A DNA stretch of 64,000 nucleotides, taken from contig JAIGNY010000885.1 in NCBI GenBank assembly GCA_020152595.1, positions 101,948 through 165,947 on the forward strand. Direction: 5' to 3'. Both the position numbers and the translations under genes were made by a program. Each line of letters starts with the position of its first letter. Position 1 is the first letter of the stretch. The notes beneath the pieces are model-generated. The model was not told where the DNA came from. It saw only the letters and a program-made list of their open reading frames with translations, and did not search any database. Below, piece after piece: positions 13,155 through 24,244 of this stretch. The DNA is from Chiridota heheva. Its lineage: Eukaryota > Echinodermata > Holothuroidea > Apodida > Chiridotidae.

Positions 13155-13665
13155 TTGAAGACATCGGAAGAGTTCATCGTCAAGCAACCACACTGCCAAA
13201 CTTCTCTCATATGAGCTACACCGACCGTCTTAAACATCTTGATCAGCCCACCCTCGTCTACCGGCGTTTGAGAGGTGATGTGATAGAGACAAAATTATCC
13301 ACTAAATCTACGATCCTATAGCGTGCAGCTTTCTGTCACTCTATCACTCTAAACGTACAAGAGGTGACAACTACAAGATTTGTGTTCAACCAGTCAACTT
13401 CAATATAAGAAAAAAACTACTTCTCTGTACGTATAACTGAAATCTGGAACCACCTACCAACCAGTGTTGTCAACGCACCAAGTGTTAAGTCATTTGAATG
13501 TAGATTAGATAAAAGTTGGTCAGATATCAGCCAGAAGTATGATCACTGTGCTGAATTAAAGTTCTCAAAGTTTAAAGCCCTGAATAGGAGTGACAAAGAC
13601 AGAGCTGGGTACAGAGGCTTCAACCTAACAAACTCAGTAAAAGACCTTGCAACATGAAAACTTTG
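13155..13665 (+). pseudogene. RT C-terminal fragment of a Jockey/CR1-type retrotransposon
   Basis: The region reads in pieces as 'SYTDRLKHLDQPTLVYRRLRG', then 'NYFSVRITEIWNHLPTSVV' and 'NAPSVKSFECRLDK'. These are the standard motifs just after the RT/thumb of CR1/Jockey elements (RL..L..PTL..RR.RGD, then WN.LP..VV and F..RLD.). Frameshifts and stops break it. The last 110 bases recur at 56026-56136. Confidence 0.8.
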
Positions 13666-14154
13666 CTCACGAATTTATTTCTTGCATCAGTCGATAGTCG
13701 CAATAGTAAAGGTGGAATGATTGCTTTTCACAAAGCATCATGCAACAAGTATCCTGTAAAGTGGTGTTGACATTATCATTAGTACACACCTTTGATTTCT
13801 TTGGATTATTGTCTGTCAAGTGAAAATACCTGTACATGATCTATAGTTTATCGCTGCAATACAAAATTCAATTCCAACTGCCAACTGGCAACTTCCTGGT
13901 CAGCTGGTAGGCACTTCCCTGGTTAAACATTGAAGCCATGCAGTGCAGATTTTAGTATTGAAATTTAACGTTCAGTCAAATTTCTAGGTGAGGCCCTTTG
14001 AAAGCATTACTTTGCTGTCGCATGAACTGATGAACAACAAAATAACACAAGAACAGTAATACAACTTTTTTGAGGAGAATACCTACTGTCTGTTACAAAT
14101 GTTATTGTATGTTTAAAAGCAGCTTCATCTCTAACAACGGAACAAGCCGTCCCG

Positions 14155-14544
14155 TCAGCATGCCTATTAATAGGAATATTTATAACACACGAGAATATTG
14201 AAGTCATGCAGCCATATTGTTCAGATGTTGCGATAAAATGTCATTGTTTCTAATCTATGTGCTTGAAATATTAAAAATCATTGTGTTGAAAAACATTTTG
14301 AATTTTCAAAATGGCTGCTTCGTACCAAAAAGCCTAGCTCTATTGTCTATTATTTCGAAAACGGCGTCGTGAATATATCAAGTGGGAGTGTAAAAGTTTT
14401 AGCCATGACAGTAATAAAGGTATCTTCTTTGAAATTTGTAACATTGCATGAGGCTTTAGCGTTAAGATAGCAAAGGATCATGGGAAATATTACAAAATGG
14501 CGGCTTCCATGTAACAAGTGTTCCCATTAATAGGTATGCTGCCA
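14155..14544 (+). mobile_element. Short terminal-inverted-repeat (MITE-like) element, copy 1
   Basis: The left end reads agcatgcctattaatagg. The right end, read in reverse, is agcatacctattaatggg, so the ends form a ~20-bp terminal inverted repeat. The interior contains 'gaatattgaagtcatgcagc' and 'gatcatgggaaatattac'. A full inverted copy lies at 55540-56002. No coding capacity is seen, as expected of a non-autonomous DNA transposon. Confidence 0.75.
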
Positions 14545-14666
14545 GGCTGACAAGAGATCATTAATTTTGGGTGGTTTTACGTTACATGTTCATATACTTT
14601 TCATGATTTGCTTAAAAAAGTATTCACATTGTTACAACAAAATTGTTTATTCAAAATGATGTTGAA

Positions 14667-15147
14667 ACCAGGGGGGTAGGAAGGATCCCCTTTCAAGGGA
14701 CAAGACCCGAAATATTTCCCGGTTACAAGAGGAAAAATAATTGCACTGCTGAATTAAGTTTCTATATATCAACGTTCAATTTCTCTTTAATCGGGACACC
14801 TCACATTTTCAGGAATATCTCCTCGATTAATTTCAGGAAATAGCTATGCCTTAATTTTCGGCTTTTTCACTTCCGGGCAATTTTCTTCGATTTCAGAACA
14901 TTTTCAAGAAATTTCATTTATTTTCGGGAAGTTTTTTCGATTTTCTTCAACTTTTAATAAATGTTGCCAAATTTGACTAAAACTCCCAATAATACCACAT
15001 TTCCCTTCAACTTCTATTTTACCAATTTTTTCAATTACATTTAACAATTTCCTAATTGTATCACCCAACCGAGCAGGAAGCATGCAACTGGGGAGGTGAA
15101 ATCCTCTCAGGGGGCATTTTCCCCTCCCCCACTTCCTACGCCTATGG
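14667..15147 (+). mobile_element. GCGTAGGAAG-ended repeat, copy
   Basis: The left end (ggggtaggaagg) and right end (cttcctacgcctatgg) are in inverted relation. Inside are 'cccggttacaagaggaaaaa', many short ttttcgg/aattttc units, and 'gcatgcaactggggaggtg'. The same order occurs at 40681-41090. It is non-coding and best read as a non-autonomous DNA element with a drifted internal tandem array. Confidence 0.7.
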
Positions 15148-16320
15148 TTGAAACAGTATATATTTGACCAACGGGATCAGATATCTCCACCGCTCTTCAT
15201 GTTACAGGGGGGAAATAGAGCCTTCCATTGCACGGGGAAAGATCCCAGTGTAAGAAATGCGCTTAGTAGTTTTTCTTCTAAGATTTTTTTTTTTTTTTAA
15301 ACTTAAAAACCTGCTTTTACCTATGAATAATGGATGTTTTCGTCATATTACCTTTTTGTCATTTTTTTCACCTTTTATATAATTTCCAGGCACATGCACC
15401 TAATTGTCTATTACAATGTTATGACTCAAAAAGATGCCATGTAAATTGCCAAACTTTCTTTTTCGCATGAAGGCTTTCTTGATACTAGCAATATGGGAAT
15501 GTTTGTTTCATACACTTGCGATAATCTCCTTAACTGTGCAAAACGCTCTGAAAAATCGCACATATTTTGCACTTCAAACGTTATTATTAAACAGTCTCTG
15601 AATATTTTGTTCCATTTCAAACGGTATAGAGAACTTGAATTCATTATCAATAGTTTGAGACCATTTTCATTTAAATATTCCAAAAAAGAATACCGTACTT
15701 CGTAAACTATAAAATGTGTTTTTTATTGTTTTCAATGAGAGCGCAAGCAAAATCACAAGGTTATCGCCGCATTGACCTTAGTAACTTATGAATGAAAATA
15801 TTTGGGAGTTTATTTCACACGGCAGGCTGAGAATTCACTTATATCTATTTACCATATATAAATTCAACGTGATTGGTGCAAAAAAGGGCCGGTACTTTTC
15901 AACAAATAGAAAGCGATGAGAGAAAACATTTCGCATCCGCTTATGTATTCCTGTATTTTAATTCTGACGTAATCTTAGCACTCCCAAGCCGTATGGACTG
16001 TACTATTGTGTGCAGAGGGTTTCCTATTGTTTGTGTATTGTAAACATGCTGTAAAGAAGCATTTTCCAATGTCGGATTTGACTGATTTTCTTCCATTTTT
16101 AACAGTTTTCCGTATATTTTGTTACACTGAGCAAAGAGCTTCCACTGAGATATATTTCTTATTATATGACTGTATTCATGATTTCTGTGAGGCAGTGGCG
16201 CTGGCAGATATTTCGGCCATTTTTGATTATGTAACTGAACCAGGACTCCGAAAAAAACCCTCGTCAGGCTCGTGCTTTTTTCAGCAGAAAGTTGTGCCAG
16301 GGCTTCATATAGGCAGCTAG
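15148..16320. other. No gene seen
   Basis: Open frames on both strands at 15426-15705 and 15941-16375 overlap one another antisense, show no domain and lack splice signals. I treat them as chance. Confidence 0.45.
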
Positions 16321-16915
16321 GCTCCAGGGGGTGAGAGCCCCTGTATACCCTGCGTTTTTGTGATTTTGATAGCACAAAATTACATAAAAATGAGATCTAG
16401 GAGCAAAGCCCTGGTAGGAGCCCAGGGGGCGAAGCCTTTCGTAATGTTGTGATTTGTATTATTCAGAATTGTGTCAGATCTCTAGGAGCGAAGCTTTGGT
16501 ATATGGGCCTGAAAGTTTAATGTGTTTCTCGTTATTTTGATAGCAGAAAATTTCGTAATATATCAAATTAATCAAATCAGAGAAATAAACATTTTGGAAC
16601 AAATTTTTAAATGTAGGATCCCGTTGGTTTCAATTTGTGTCGTTGGTTGTGATCACGTTTTTGAAGAATAAAGCTTTGGGAAAAATCGTGTCAATTCCCA
16701 GGGCAAAGCCTTGCGTTTCTCGTGGTCGTGGTTCAAGTGCAAACAGAACTGCAGAGAATTGCTTAACAAAATTGTGTCAAATTATGTAGACGAAATTCTA
16801 GATAAGTGCAGAGGGCGAAGCCCCTGTAAGCCGTGCATTTGTCGGCATGATTTTCGTAGCAGAAAATTGCTTAAAATCGTGTCAAATCAGTTTGAAGATA
16901 TACATTTTTAATGTT
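16321..16915. repeat. Degenerate tandem repeat, unit about 120-130 bp ('ggcgaagcccctg' type)
   Basis: The phrases 'gcgaagcccctgtaagccg' / 'gagagcccctgtataccc', 'gattttgatagcacaaaatt' / 'gattttcgtagcagaaaatt' and 'atcgtgtcaaatcag' recur in the same order four or five times with heavy drift. It is a non-coding minisatellite or decayed element interior. Confidence 0.6.
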
Positions 16916-17249
16916 TAAACATGTCAAATAAAGGTTTCCATGACTACAATTTGTGATTGGGAAAGACCGATAATGACAAGGAATGCACGGAGAAGAACAT
17001 ATACATATTCGTGTTCTTTGTATGAATATGAAAGATATAAATTTAAGTTTGAATATCTTTCGAGAAAAAATAAAAAAATTTATTCAATGAAAGTATGTTT
17101 ATGAAACTCCGGAATTTTACATCTCCTTTCTCTGCTCTTTTATATATACCAGCTGTTTTCCAATCAAATTGTTTGCCATTTCATGACAGGGGCGTAAATT
17201 ACGGAGCCCGGAAAGCGACATATGATTTTTTTCTCTTTCTTTTTCTAAT
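16916..17249. other. No gene seen
   Basis: AT-rich spacer between the 120-bp repeat and the 21-bp minisatellite. Nothing recognised. Confidence 0.4.
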
Positions 17250-18045
17250 CTCGTTCCCACGAAATATTATCTCCTTCCCACGAGATAATATCTCGTTTTC
17301 ACGAGATATTATCTTGTTCCCACGAGAAATTAACCCTAACCATAAGAGACCTCCGTGTCAGTGCGGTAAAGCTTCAGCTTTCTAATCTAGCGTCCCGAGT
17401 TCGATTACCGATGGGTTTCCGTGACTGGTTAATTAAATGGCCGTAGGCTTCTTGACGTAAATACTCCGATGGAGGTCTGTTGGGACATTAAAAACGTTGG
17501 TAAACCAACAAACCCAGATAATATCTCATTCCCACGAGATATTACCTCGTTCCCACGAGATATTATCTCGTTCCCACGAGATATTATCTAGTTCCCACAA
17601 GATATTATCTCGTTCCCACAAGATATTATCTCGTTCCCACAAGTTCTCACGAGATATTATTTCGTTCCCACGAGATATTACCGCGTTCCCACGAGATATT
17701 ATATCATTCCCAAGAGATATTACCTCGTTCCCACAAAATATTATCTCGTTCCCACGAGATATTATCTTGTTCCCACGAGATATTATCTCGTTCCCACGAG
17801 ATATTATCTCGTTCCCACGAAATATTATCTCCTTTTCACGAAATATTATCTCGTTCCCACGAGATATTATCTCGTTCCCACGAGATGTTATCTCGTTCCC
17901 ACGAGATATTATCTCGTTTCCACGAGACATTATCTCGTTCCCACAAGATATTATTTCGTTCCCACGAAATATTATCTCGTTCCCACGAGATGTTATCTCG
18001 TTCCCACAAGATATTATCTCGTTCCCACAAGATATAATCTAGCTA
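17250..18045. repeat. Self-complementary 21-bp minisatellite, split by an insertion
   Basis: The unit is approximately ttcccacgagatattatctcg, repeated four times at 17250-17330 and about 25 times at 17515-18040. The block cgagatattatctcg is nearly its own reverse complement, so every unit can form a hairpin. Because 21 is a multiple of three, both strands stay open (ISFPRD-type on plus, SRGNEI- and WERDN-type on minus). These frames are repeat artefacts rather than proteins. Confidence 0.93.
17331..17514 (+). mobile_element. tRNA-derived SINE-like insertion in the minisatellite
   Basis: A unique-sequence block interrupts the 21-bp array. It has an A-box-like part (gtcagtgcggtaaagc, about 17357) and a B-box-like part (gagttcgattaccg, 17397-17410) about 40 bases apart, as in an RNA polymerase III type 2 promoter. 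A non-tRNA body of about 100 bases follows. No clean target duplication can be seen because both flanks are repeats. Confidence 0.6.
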
Positions 18046-19434
18046 TCATTTTGTTCTTTTTCTCAGTTAGTTGAAATAAAACTGAAAGAGCGCCCAAAAT
18101 TGAAAGCGCATGCACATCTGAGGAGATCAGTTTTGATAGTTATTAAAAAGCACTTAGTTTTTGTGCTATATCAGATCAGTTTTGATTTATGCGAAATTTG
18201 TAATGTATGACTGGGCAGTCAGCTCAAAATCTTTATGTAATTTTACATTTTAATCCTAAATCGTAGTCACTAAAAATCATGGGAAAGTCTATTAATTTTA
18301 AAATTTTCATTGGGGGCATGGCAAAGACCCAACAACCTTTGATCAGTAATTGCTGCACCACTTCAAATAATTATTATAGACATTTAAAATACAAAGGACC
18401 TAAAACAAGAAAAGTGCTGATGAAACAAATTTCGAAAATGGTGTCAAAATAGCAATGCAGCTGTTCAGAGGCTAAATTGAACTGAAGAACCAAAAAAAGT
18501 CATCGTATGAAGATCTGGACCTTGGTATGGAAATTTGATAAGTTGCATATTGCGGTAATACGAAGCGTATGTAACAACATTTAGATTATCAGACATTTTC
18601 CAAATATAGAATTAAACATTTTTCCTCACTTTCTTTTCTATTTAAGTATCAAAGTGAGGCCCCTTTGATTGCGAGGTCCTAAGCTATATCTTATAGTAAT
18701 AGCTTGAGTCTAAACTCGAAACTGGGACCCGATGTGTTCTACCTCTCTGCTCTACCCCACAGGCGCATATTTGTTGCCCTTCAGCCAGATAGCTGACCAT
18801 TGGAAGTTTTTTTTTTCTTTTTGGTTACGCAAACATCAACAGATTTGCAAAAGTTAAGTCATCAATCTGTTGATGTTTGAAACATGTCTAAAAAAGAGCA
18901 AAAATCATTTCTTCATAGTTAATGCTATATGACTATAATAATCTTAATTTGCCTTCACACAATCATTTCTTGAGACAGCTCATTCTTTATCCTTTAAATG
19001 ATTTACACTTTGAAATCTCCCTCAAATTGAACAGGAAGCTATTCAGCTCGTTGAATTGAGCATGTAATTATCAAATCTTCGTTGGAAATGTTCTATTATT
19101 TCAAGCTATTTTTGGAACACAAAATACGGAATCTTCAGAGCTAATTTAATTTCATATTAAAAAATATTATTATAGCTGCAGCTGAGTTGTTGAAAATGTG
19201 TGCGGTCCTCATGTAAGCTTCACTGAAATTTGTGTACTATTTTAAAAACCATTTAGTGCATCAAATTCATCAAATCTTTAGAGCTTTCGGAGGTTCGACC
19301 GTCGACCCCTATTAGGGCTTCGTCTCTAATTTATTTTAAATAAAAATAACAAAAATCTTCTTTTCATCAATTGAATTGTCCTTCATTGAAATTGTTGTAT
19401 TTTGGAACATCGAAATCACAGAATCTTCAAGCGT
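18046..19434. other. No gene seen
   Basis: AT-rich sequence. The phrase 'caaagacccaacaacctttgatcagtaattgctgcaccacttcaaa' (about 18322-18367) has a related version near 52643-52690, so this is part of a dispersed repeat. No coding feature. Confidence 0.4.
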
Positions 19435-19680
19435 CCGTGGGCTTCGCCCCACCAGGGCCCCTAGACCCCACAAGGACCCCTGGATCCCACCGGGGTCCCT
19501 GGACCCACCAGGGCCCCTGAACCCCACTAGGGTCCTGCACTCCACTAGGACCCCTGCACCCTCCATGGCCCCTGGATCCCACCGGGCCCCTGGACCCACC
19601 AGGGCCCATGAACCCCACCAGGGTCCTGCTCTCCACCAGGACCCCTGCACCCTCCATGGCCTCTGGGCTCTTGGTCCCAA
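19435..19680. repeat. GC-rich tandem repeat (~15-bp units, ~90-bp higher period)
   Basis: Units of the type cccaccagggcccctgga repeat. A larger block ending 'ccctgcaccctccatggcc' recurs about 90 bases apart (end near 19568 and 19662). GC content is far above the surroundings. Pro/Gly-rich frames on both strands come from the repeat. Confidence 0.8.
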
Positions 19681-19984
19681 CGCCATCATGCGCATGCTAT
19701 CATGTCACTGAATTGCGAAGGCGATATTTTGTCTGCGAAACTCACATCTATCGCCCCCTCAAATTCAAACCCTCTAACTACGCCCCTGGTTCAGAAGAGA
19801 TCACTAACTCACCGAATTCCATCAAATTGAAGCTGCTGATGGGGCCTTCAAAACTGGACCAGGCAGCTTCTTTTGGCTTATGCAGCATCGAGTCAATTCT
19901 GTTTCTGAACCCATTCATGCTGAGAAAAGCAAGTCCCTGTTATTAATTTGTAAAAATAATTTGTAAGGTCTCACCTTCAGTATA

Positions 19985-20245
19985 ACAATAATAATGATGA
20001 TGATGACGATGGTGATGATGATGATAATAATGATGACGACGACTATGACAATGACGATGACAATGACGACGGTGACGTGGCGGTGACGACGACGACAATG
20101 ATGACGACGGTGACGTTACGATGATGATGATGACGACGACGACACTGACGACGACACTGATGATGACAATGATGACCACGACGGTGAAGAATACGACAAC
20201 GGTGATGATGACGATGATAATGATGATGATGATGAATTCTGGATG
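19985..20245. repeat. GAT/GAC trinucleotide-type microsatellite
   Basis: Imperfect run of gatgat, gacgac and gacaat units. The predicted Asp or Ser/His homopolymers are not genes. Confidence 0.9.
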
Positions 20246-20334
20246 AAAGGCTTGCTGCCTGAAGGTCCAGATCGTAGTAAATTTGAGCTTAAAAGCTCAT
20301 TTGTGTCACTATCGTAATAAAAGCGAAAAGCTCG

Positions 20335-20540
20335 CTTGCACTTTGCTTGCACCAATGCTTATCCAGTCTGTTTTTGAAAATGTTAAGGTTATTTGCATTC
20401 ATCACGACAACTGGTAGAGAATTCCAAAGTTTACAAACACGGTTAGAAAAGGAATTGTGACGAACACTTGTGCGACAATATGGTTGTAGAATCTTATTGG
20501 ATTTTGAGCCTCAAATTATAGTGTTATGCCTGAAAAGTTT
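20335..20540 (-). pseudogene. RT C-terminal fragment of a non-LTR retrotransposon
   Basis: Read leftwards it gives 'NSFSNRVCKLWNSLPVVVM' and then 'NANNLNIFKNRLDKHW', the WNSLP and FK.RLD motifs that end CR1/Jockey-type ORF2 proteins. Only about 60 codons remain, flanked by microsatellites on both sides. Confidence 0.75.
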
Positions 20541-20579
20541 TCAGTGAAAAAAAATAACCTGGTCACAGCTGGATCATAG

Positions 20580-20722
20580 ATGTTGATGATGATGACGATG
20601 ATGACGACGACGACGACGACAACAACAACAATAAACAAAATAATAATAATAATAACAACAACAACAACAACAACAATAATATAAAAAATAATAATATTGA
20701 TAACAACAACAACAACATTTAA
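20580..20722. repeat. Compound microsatellite (GAT/GAC, AAC, AAT)
   Basis: Runs of gatgat, gacgac, aataat and aacaac follow one another. No coding role. Confidence 0.85.
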
Positions 20723-20844
20723 TATGCGCTTTCCCCTAAAAGGGGTCAAAGCGCTTACAAATATACAGAGAGTAATATAAATATTTTAATATAGAGCTAA
20801 GGCCATACGCAGGTCATTTTGGATCTTTGACATTCAAGGAGGAT

Positions 20845-20965
20845 TGTAGAAAGCTTTCGAAAAGTACGGGGGAACGAACTCTCAGGAAGCACTTCCCAAG
20901 TCATATACATATGTCCGCCCCCTGCCTGTAGATAATAAAGTAAAAGAGACACTTCAATTTTTAAA
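20845..20965 (+). repeat. Dispersed repeat with 'ctgtagataataaagtaaa', copy 1
   Basis: The block around 'catatacatatgtccgcccc' and 'ctgtagataataaagtaaa' recurs in the same orientation at 42245-42365. The upstream parts are also related (gtagaaagc / gtaggaagc). No coding capacity. Confidence 0.6.
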
Positions 20966-23212
20966 AGAGGTAGTAGTTTCCTACTAATTAAGGGGCTTTT
21001 AATTTTGAAATGGGCACTTTTGTAATATCTGTTCAAAGACCCCCACCCCTCCAACCCCCACCCCCTCAGCCGGATATTTTGAAAAAAATATGTTACCAGT
21101 TTAAAAGTCAACTCTGGCCGTCTTTGATTTGTTTGATTTTTCTGCATGTTATTTACATTTATTTCTTATTGTAACGTTTGGGCTTTTTATAGGGTGACCT
21201 TTTATCATTATCTATTTATATTTTGTCATTTTCTTGATTCATCTGTCATTGCCCGATCTTTCCAAACCTATATCATTTTTGTTTCGTTCCTGTGTAAAAT
21301 TCTGGGAGCAGTGGAGGTATCCGTAAAAATGTCTGCGCAGTTCAATTCTGCGCATTTCCGTTAAATGCATATCATTTGATATTTGCATTTCTATGGGAAG
21401 GATGAGAGTACTGAGGCGCAGGCCGGTATGATATTGAATAGTACAAATACAGTACCGTCTAATTTTTTTAAAATTTGGGACGTTCCCGTACGGATTAATT
21501 TGGATATAATTGCTCAAAAATGTACATGATTATCGAACAGTGACAAACATAAAAGACTAAACAGTCCAAAGGTATGGTATTAACTGCTAGCTGAGTTAAA
21601 CTTGCGTTGAATTTGTTGTACTGTTGAGTAAGCACAAGTTAACACTTAACGTAGCCTAGGCCTAACGCTACGTTGCGGTACCTGCCAGCCTGCAATAATG
21701 CCTAACGTTAGTTATTACATTTACATAAGCCTAGTGTTATCTATACAGCGTTGAATAGGTGGCCTATAGTATCTATACTTACAAGTTACAGTAACGTTAT
21801 ACCTAGGGCTTACAGACTTGCAGTGTAATACTGCAGTATTATTAAGTATTAAGTAGGTGATATTTCTTCAGCCTCAGGTTTTCATTGCTTGCAAATTGTT
21901 ATTGAAATTGGCTCAGTACGGTTTTGCCAAGTCGGAGGGGAAACTTAGCCTACAAATTACAATGGGTGTACCAATTCAGCACATTAGGAATTGTTTTTAT
22001 TTCCGTTTGTTATATGTAGTTTGCTACTTCTAAAAAATATCATTGATTAAAAGTTTAAGATATAAATATTCTATTTTAGTTAAAAAGTATTTAAACTCTA
22101 AAAATTTAAAAAAAAATAAATTTTTTTTATTTTGAAATTTCGACAAGACGTACATGTACCACGAAATGTGTACCAGTTAAGCGTATTTAAAACACGATTT
22201 TCTGCAATTCATCTCATTTTTATACATATATTTTACATCTTTTCACAAATATATTGAACAAAAACATCTTAAATAAATTCTTTGACATTAGGTTTAGACA
22301 CAATGATACCCGTCGGCCAGTCGGCTATTAAATAAAATCTGCTTTAAGATTGAACCTTTTCTATGGTTTTTGTATGTACCAGTTTGCAATAGAAAAATAA
22401 CAAATTGCTTATTTATACAATGCATGCGCCTGCAAAGCGCAAAGCGCAGTCAAGTAGTTACGAGAAGACAATACTCTACGATGTACTGCGTATGTCCAAT
22501 GTATGATTAACCAGTTCATATTATTCCACAATCAACAGAAACAAAAGTTTACACATTTTATCACAAAGTGTTATAAATCTGAATCTTTAAGATATGCAAA
22601 AAAGATAGTTCATCTACCTGCCTTCAGTTCTTCCCATGAACACTACGTGTGAGGTCGACGGAGTCTTATGCAGCTCTGATAGCGCAAACATTTCCCTGGA
22701 AGGAACAAAATAGCAGAAAATAGACTTCAAATAAATGAATGCACAATATAGTTCCATGGCTACATATGAAGGATGATATGAATTTGACAGATGTAAATAC
22801 AGTTACAAATCAAAGCTATAAATAGCATGTTTTTAACAATATGTTATTTTGCTTACATTCCCTGAAATTTATTTAAAAATTGTCAATATCTGATTTTAAT
22901 TTAATCATTTGATAGCTTCTGCAAATTTGTGGTCGTTTACATTTCAGGAAACCTGTACATTTGTGGTAAAACAGGAACAATTTTTGGTTGCTTTGCATTA
23001 ACGCTTCTATAATATGGCAATACGATACACCCGGTAGCACAACTAGAGTTCTCAGGCCTGTGAATTTAATGCTCAAGGCCCCTATAACAAAAATAGGAAC
23101 ATATCTTTGTAATATTTTGTTACATCCATGGTGACAAAGGTCTGAAATATTTGGCAGCCCTTATTTTCATGATAATCAATAAACGCAAATGAAATAATGT
23201 GTAAGAAATTAC
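20966..23212. other. Downstream flank/intron of the receptor gene; no confirmed exon
   Basis: On the minus strand this is where kinase-homology and cyclase exons would be expected. None was recognised. One segment with good splice signals (22618-22695) was examined and rejected. The region has many taggcctac-type strings and is AT-rich. Confidence 0.4.
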
Positions 23213-23393
23213 CCTGTAAGTACCAATCTTTGCAAAAGATCTGTTGTTGTTCCTGGTTGGTTATGACGGAGATGAAATTTCCGCGACTCATGCTCATGGA
23301 GATGCCAGATTTGTTTTGATTGCTGCCCGAGTCTGACCTCATCCACGTAATCTTCCACGCAGACTGTCAAGCTCGTGCTCGTACTTCTTCTTC
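23213..23393 (-). CDS. Receptor guanylate-cyclase-like gene, exon 10 (juxtamembrane region), frameshifted
   Basis: The acceptor (tcatcacag) leads into 'KKKYEHELDS', the stop-transfer and juxtamembrane start of the natriuretic-peptide-receptor type. In the spliced phase the frame then reads 'LRGRLRG' and stops at TGA 23339-23341. One base out of register, from about 23360, the family-like sequence continues as 'AWKITWMRSDSG', then 'ISVITNQEQQQIFCKDWYLQG', up to a donor at 23212 (G|GTAATT). This resembles the W-x-I-x-W motif and the 'T.EGQFQVFAK..YYKG' segment that opens the kinase-homology domain. So either one base is missing (sequencing or assembly error, or a mutated allele), or the product ends with a short tail as in clearance-type receptors. 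Confidence 0.75.
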
Positions 23394-24134
23394 CTGTGAT
23401 GATTTAAAGGTTTATAGGTGAGTAGGGCGATCCATAAGGAGGATCAAGGCTTTGGACCCTTTGTAATTTCACTACTACACTTCACACTAAAGCCATACAT
23501 TTTCATGACTTGTACCTTGATTTCAAGATCAAGACCTCTCCCCACCCCTTTTTTGTTGAAAATCCTAGATCTGTCCCCTGGTCGGGAGTCTGTTTGTTTC
23601 AATTTTACAAAAATTTATAGCCATTATACTGTTATATGAGAACATAAATCAAGGTATTTTTATATTGTCTCATTTTCCTTCTTGAATTTTGGTCACATAG
23701 AAAATGCCTTTCCAGCTAGATGAAAACTGAGAGTAACAAAAATTTCAGAATCAGCATCTTCTTAAATAATTTTGAAATATTGTGTCAAATAAACAAAGGA
23801 TCTACATAATAAAAACTATATGGTCTAATTATTAGAAATTTAACTTGTACTATACAGGTTTTAAATAGATTTGAAAACAACTTAGCAAATGAAACTAATC
23901 ACCTTTAATAAGCAGAACATCTTATAGTGGTTAATTGGTTTTATTTCAAACGATTTTCATATAAAATTTTGAAGTGATAAATCATGGGCTTAAAGTGCTT
24001 GAATGATTTGAATGTTACTGAGAGCAAAATTGCTTGAAGCTTTTTGTTGTTATATATATATGAAAAATAATCTTGTATCTATGGTTTTCCATCAAGGCTT
24101 AGTATGGTGAATGATTTCATTCTCATGGTCTTAC

Positions 24135-24207
24135 CTGTAGTAGTAGAAACCAATAACCAATGTCACAAAAGTAACCTGGCAGGAGGCACCAAGTATCCAG
24201 GGCCAAA
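24135..24207 (-). CDS. Receptor guanylate-cyclase-like gene, exon 9 (transmembrane helix)
   Basis: The exon encodes 'WPWILGASCQVTFVTLVIGF' followed by YYYR, a single hydrophobic helix then a basic stop-transfer that continues in exon 10. The donor is CAG|GTAAGA at 24134. The acceptor is a tandem ttgcAGAG. To stay in frame with exon 8 (which ends one base into a codon) the second AG must be used; the first gives a stop after about 15 codons. The intron to exon 8 is about 15.9 kb and holds the satellite and the nested retrotransposons. The position right after the Cys-rich end of the ectodomain matches the natriuretic-peptide-receptor layout. Confidence 0.8.
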
Positions 24208-24244
24208 CTCTGCAAATTATGAACAATTCAACGTCATGTAGTGC

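Noticed and set aside
15941..16375. 144-codon minus-strand frame with an antisense 104-codon frame
   Set aside because: No domain, no splice context, low plausibility of composition; mutual antisense overlap.
17497..18042. 181-codon plus-strand frame of SFPRDII repeats and a 134-codon antisense frame
   Set aside because: The 21-bp unit is a multiple of three without stops, so all such frames stay open; no start context or unique sequence.
22618..22695. 78-base minus-strand segment with a good acceptor (gttccttccag) and donor (CAG|GTAGAT), open in one frame
   Set aside because: The open frame needs phase 2, but exon 10 ends in phase 1; the other two frames hit stops, and the peptide does not resemble the kinase-homology domain.
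22873..23076. Minus-strand frame with an acceptor before 'GLRTLVVLP'
   Set aside because: Very short, poor donor, and no match to the expected V-A-V-K segment.
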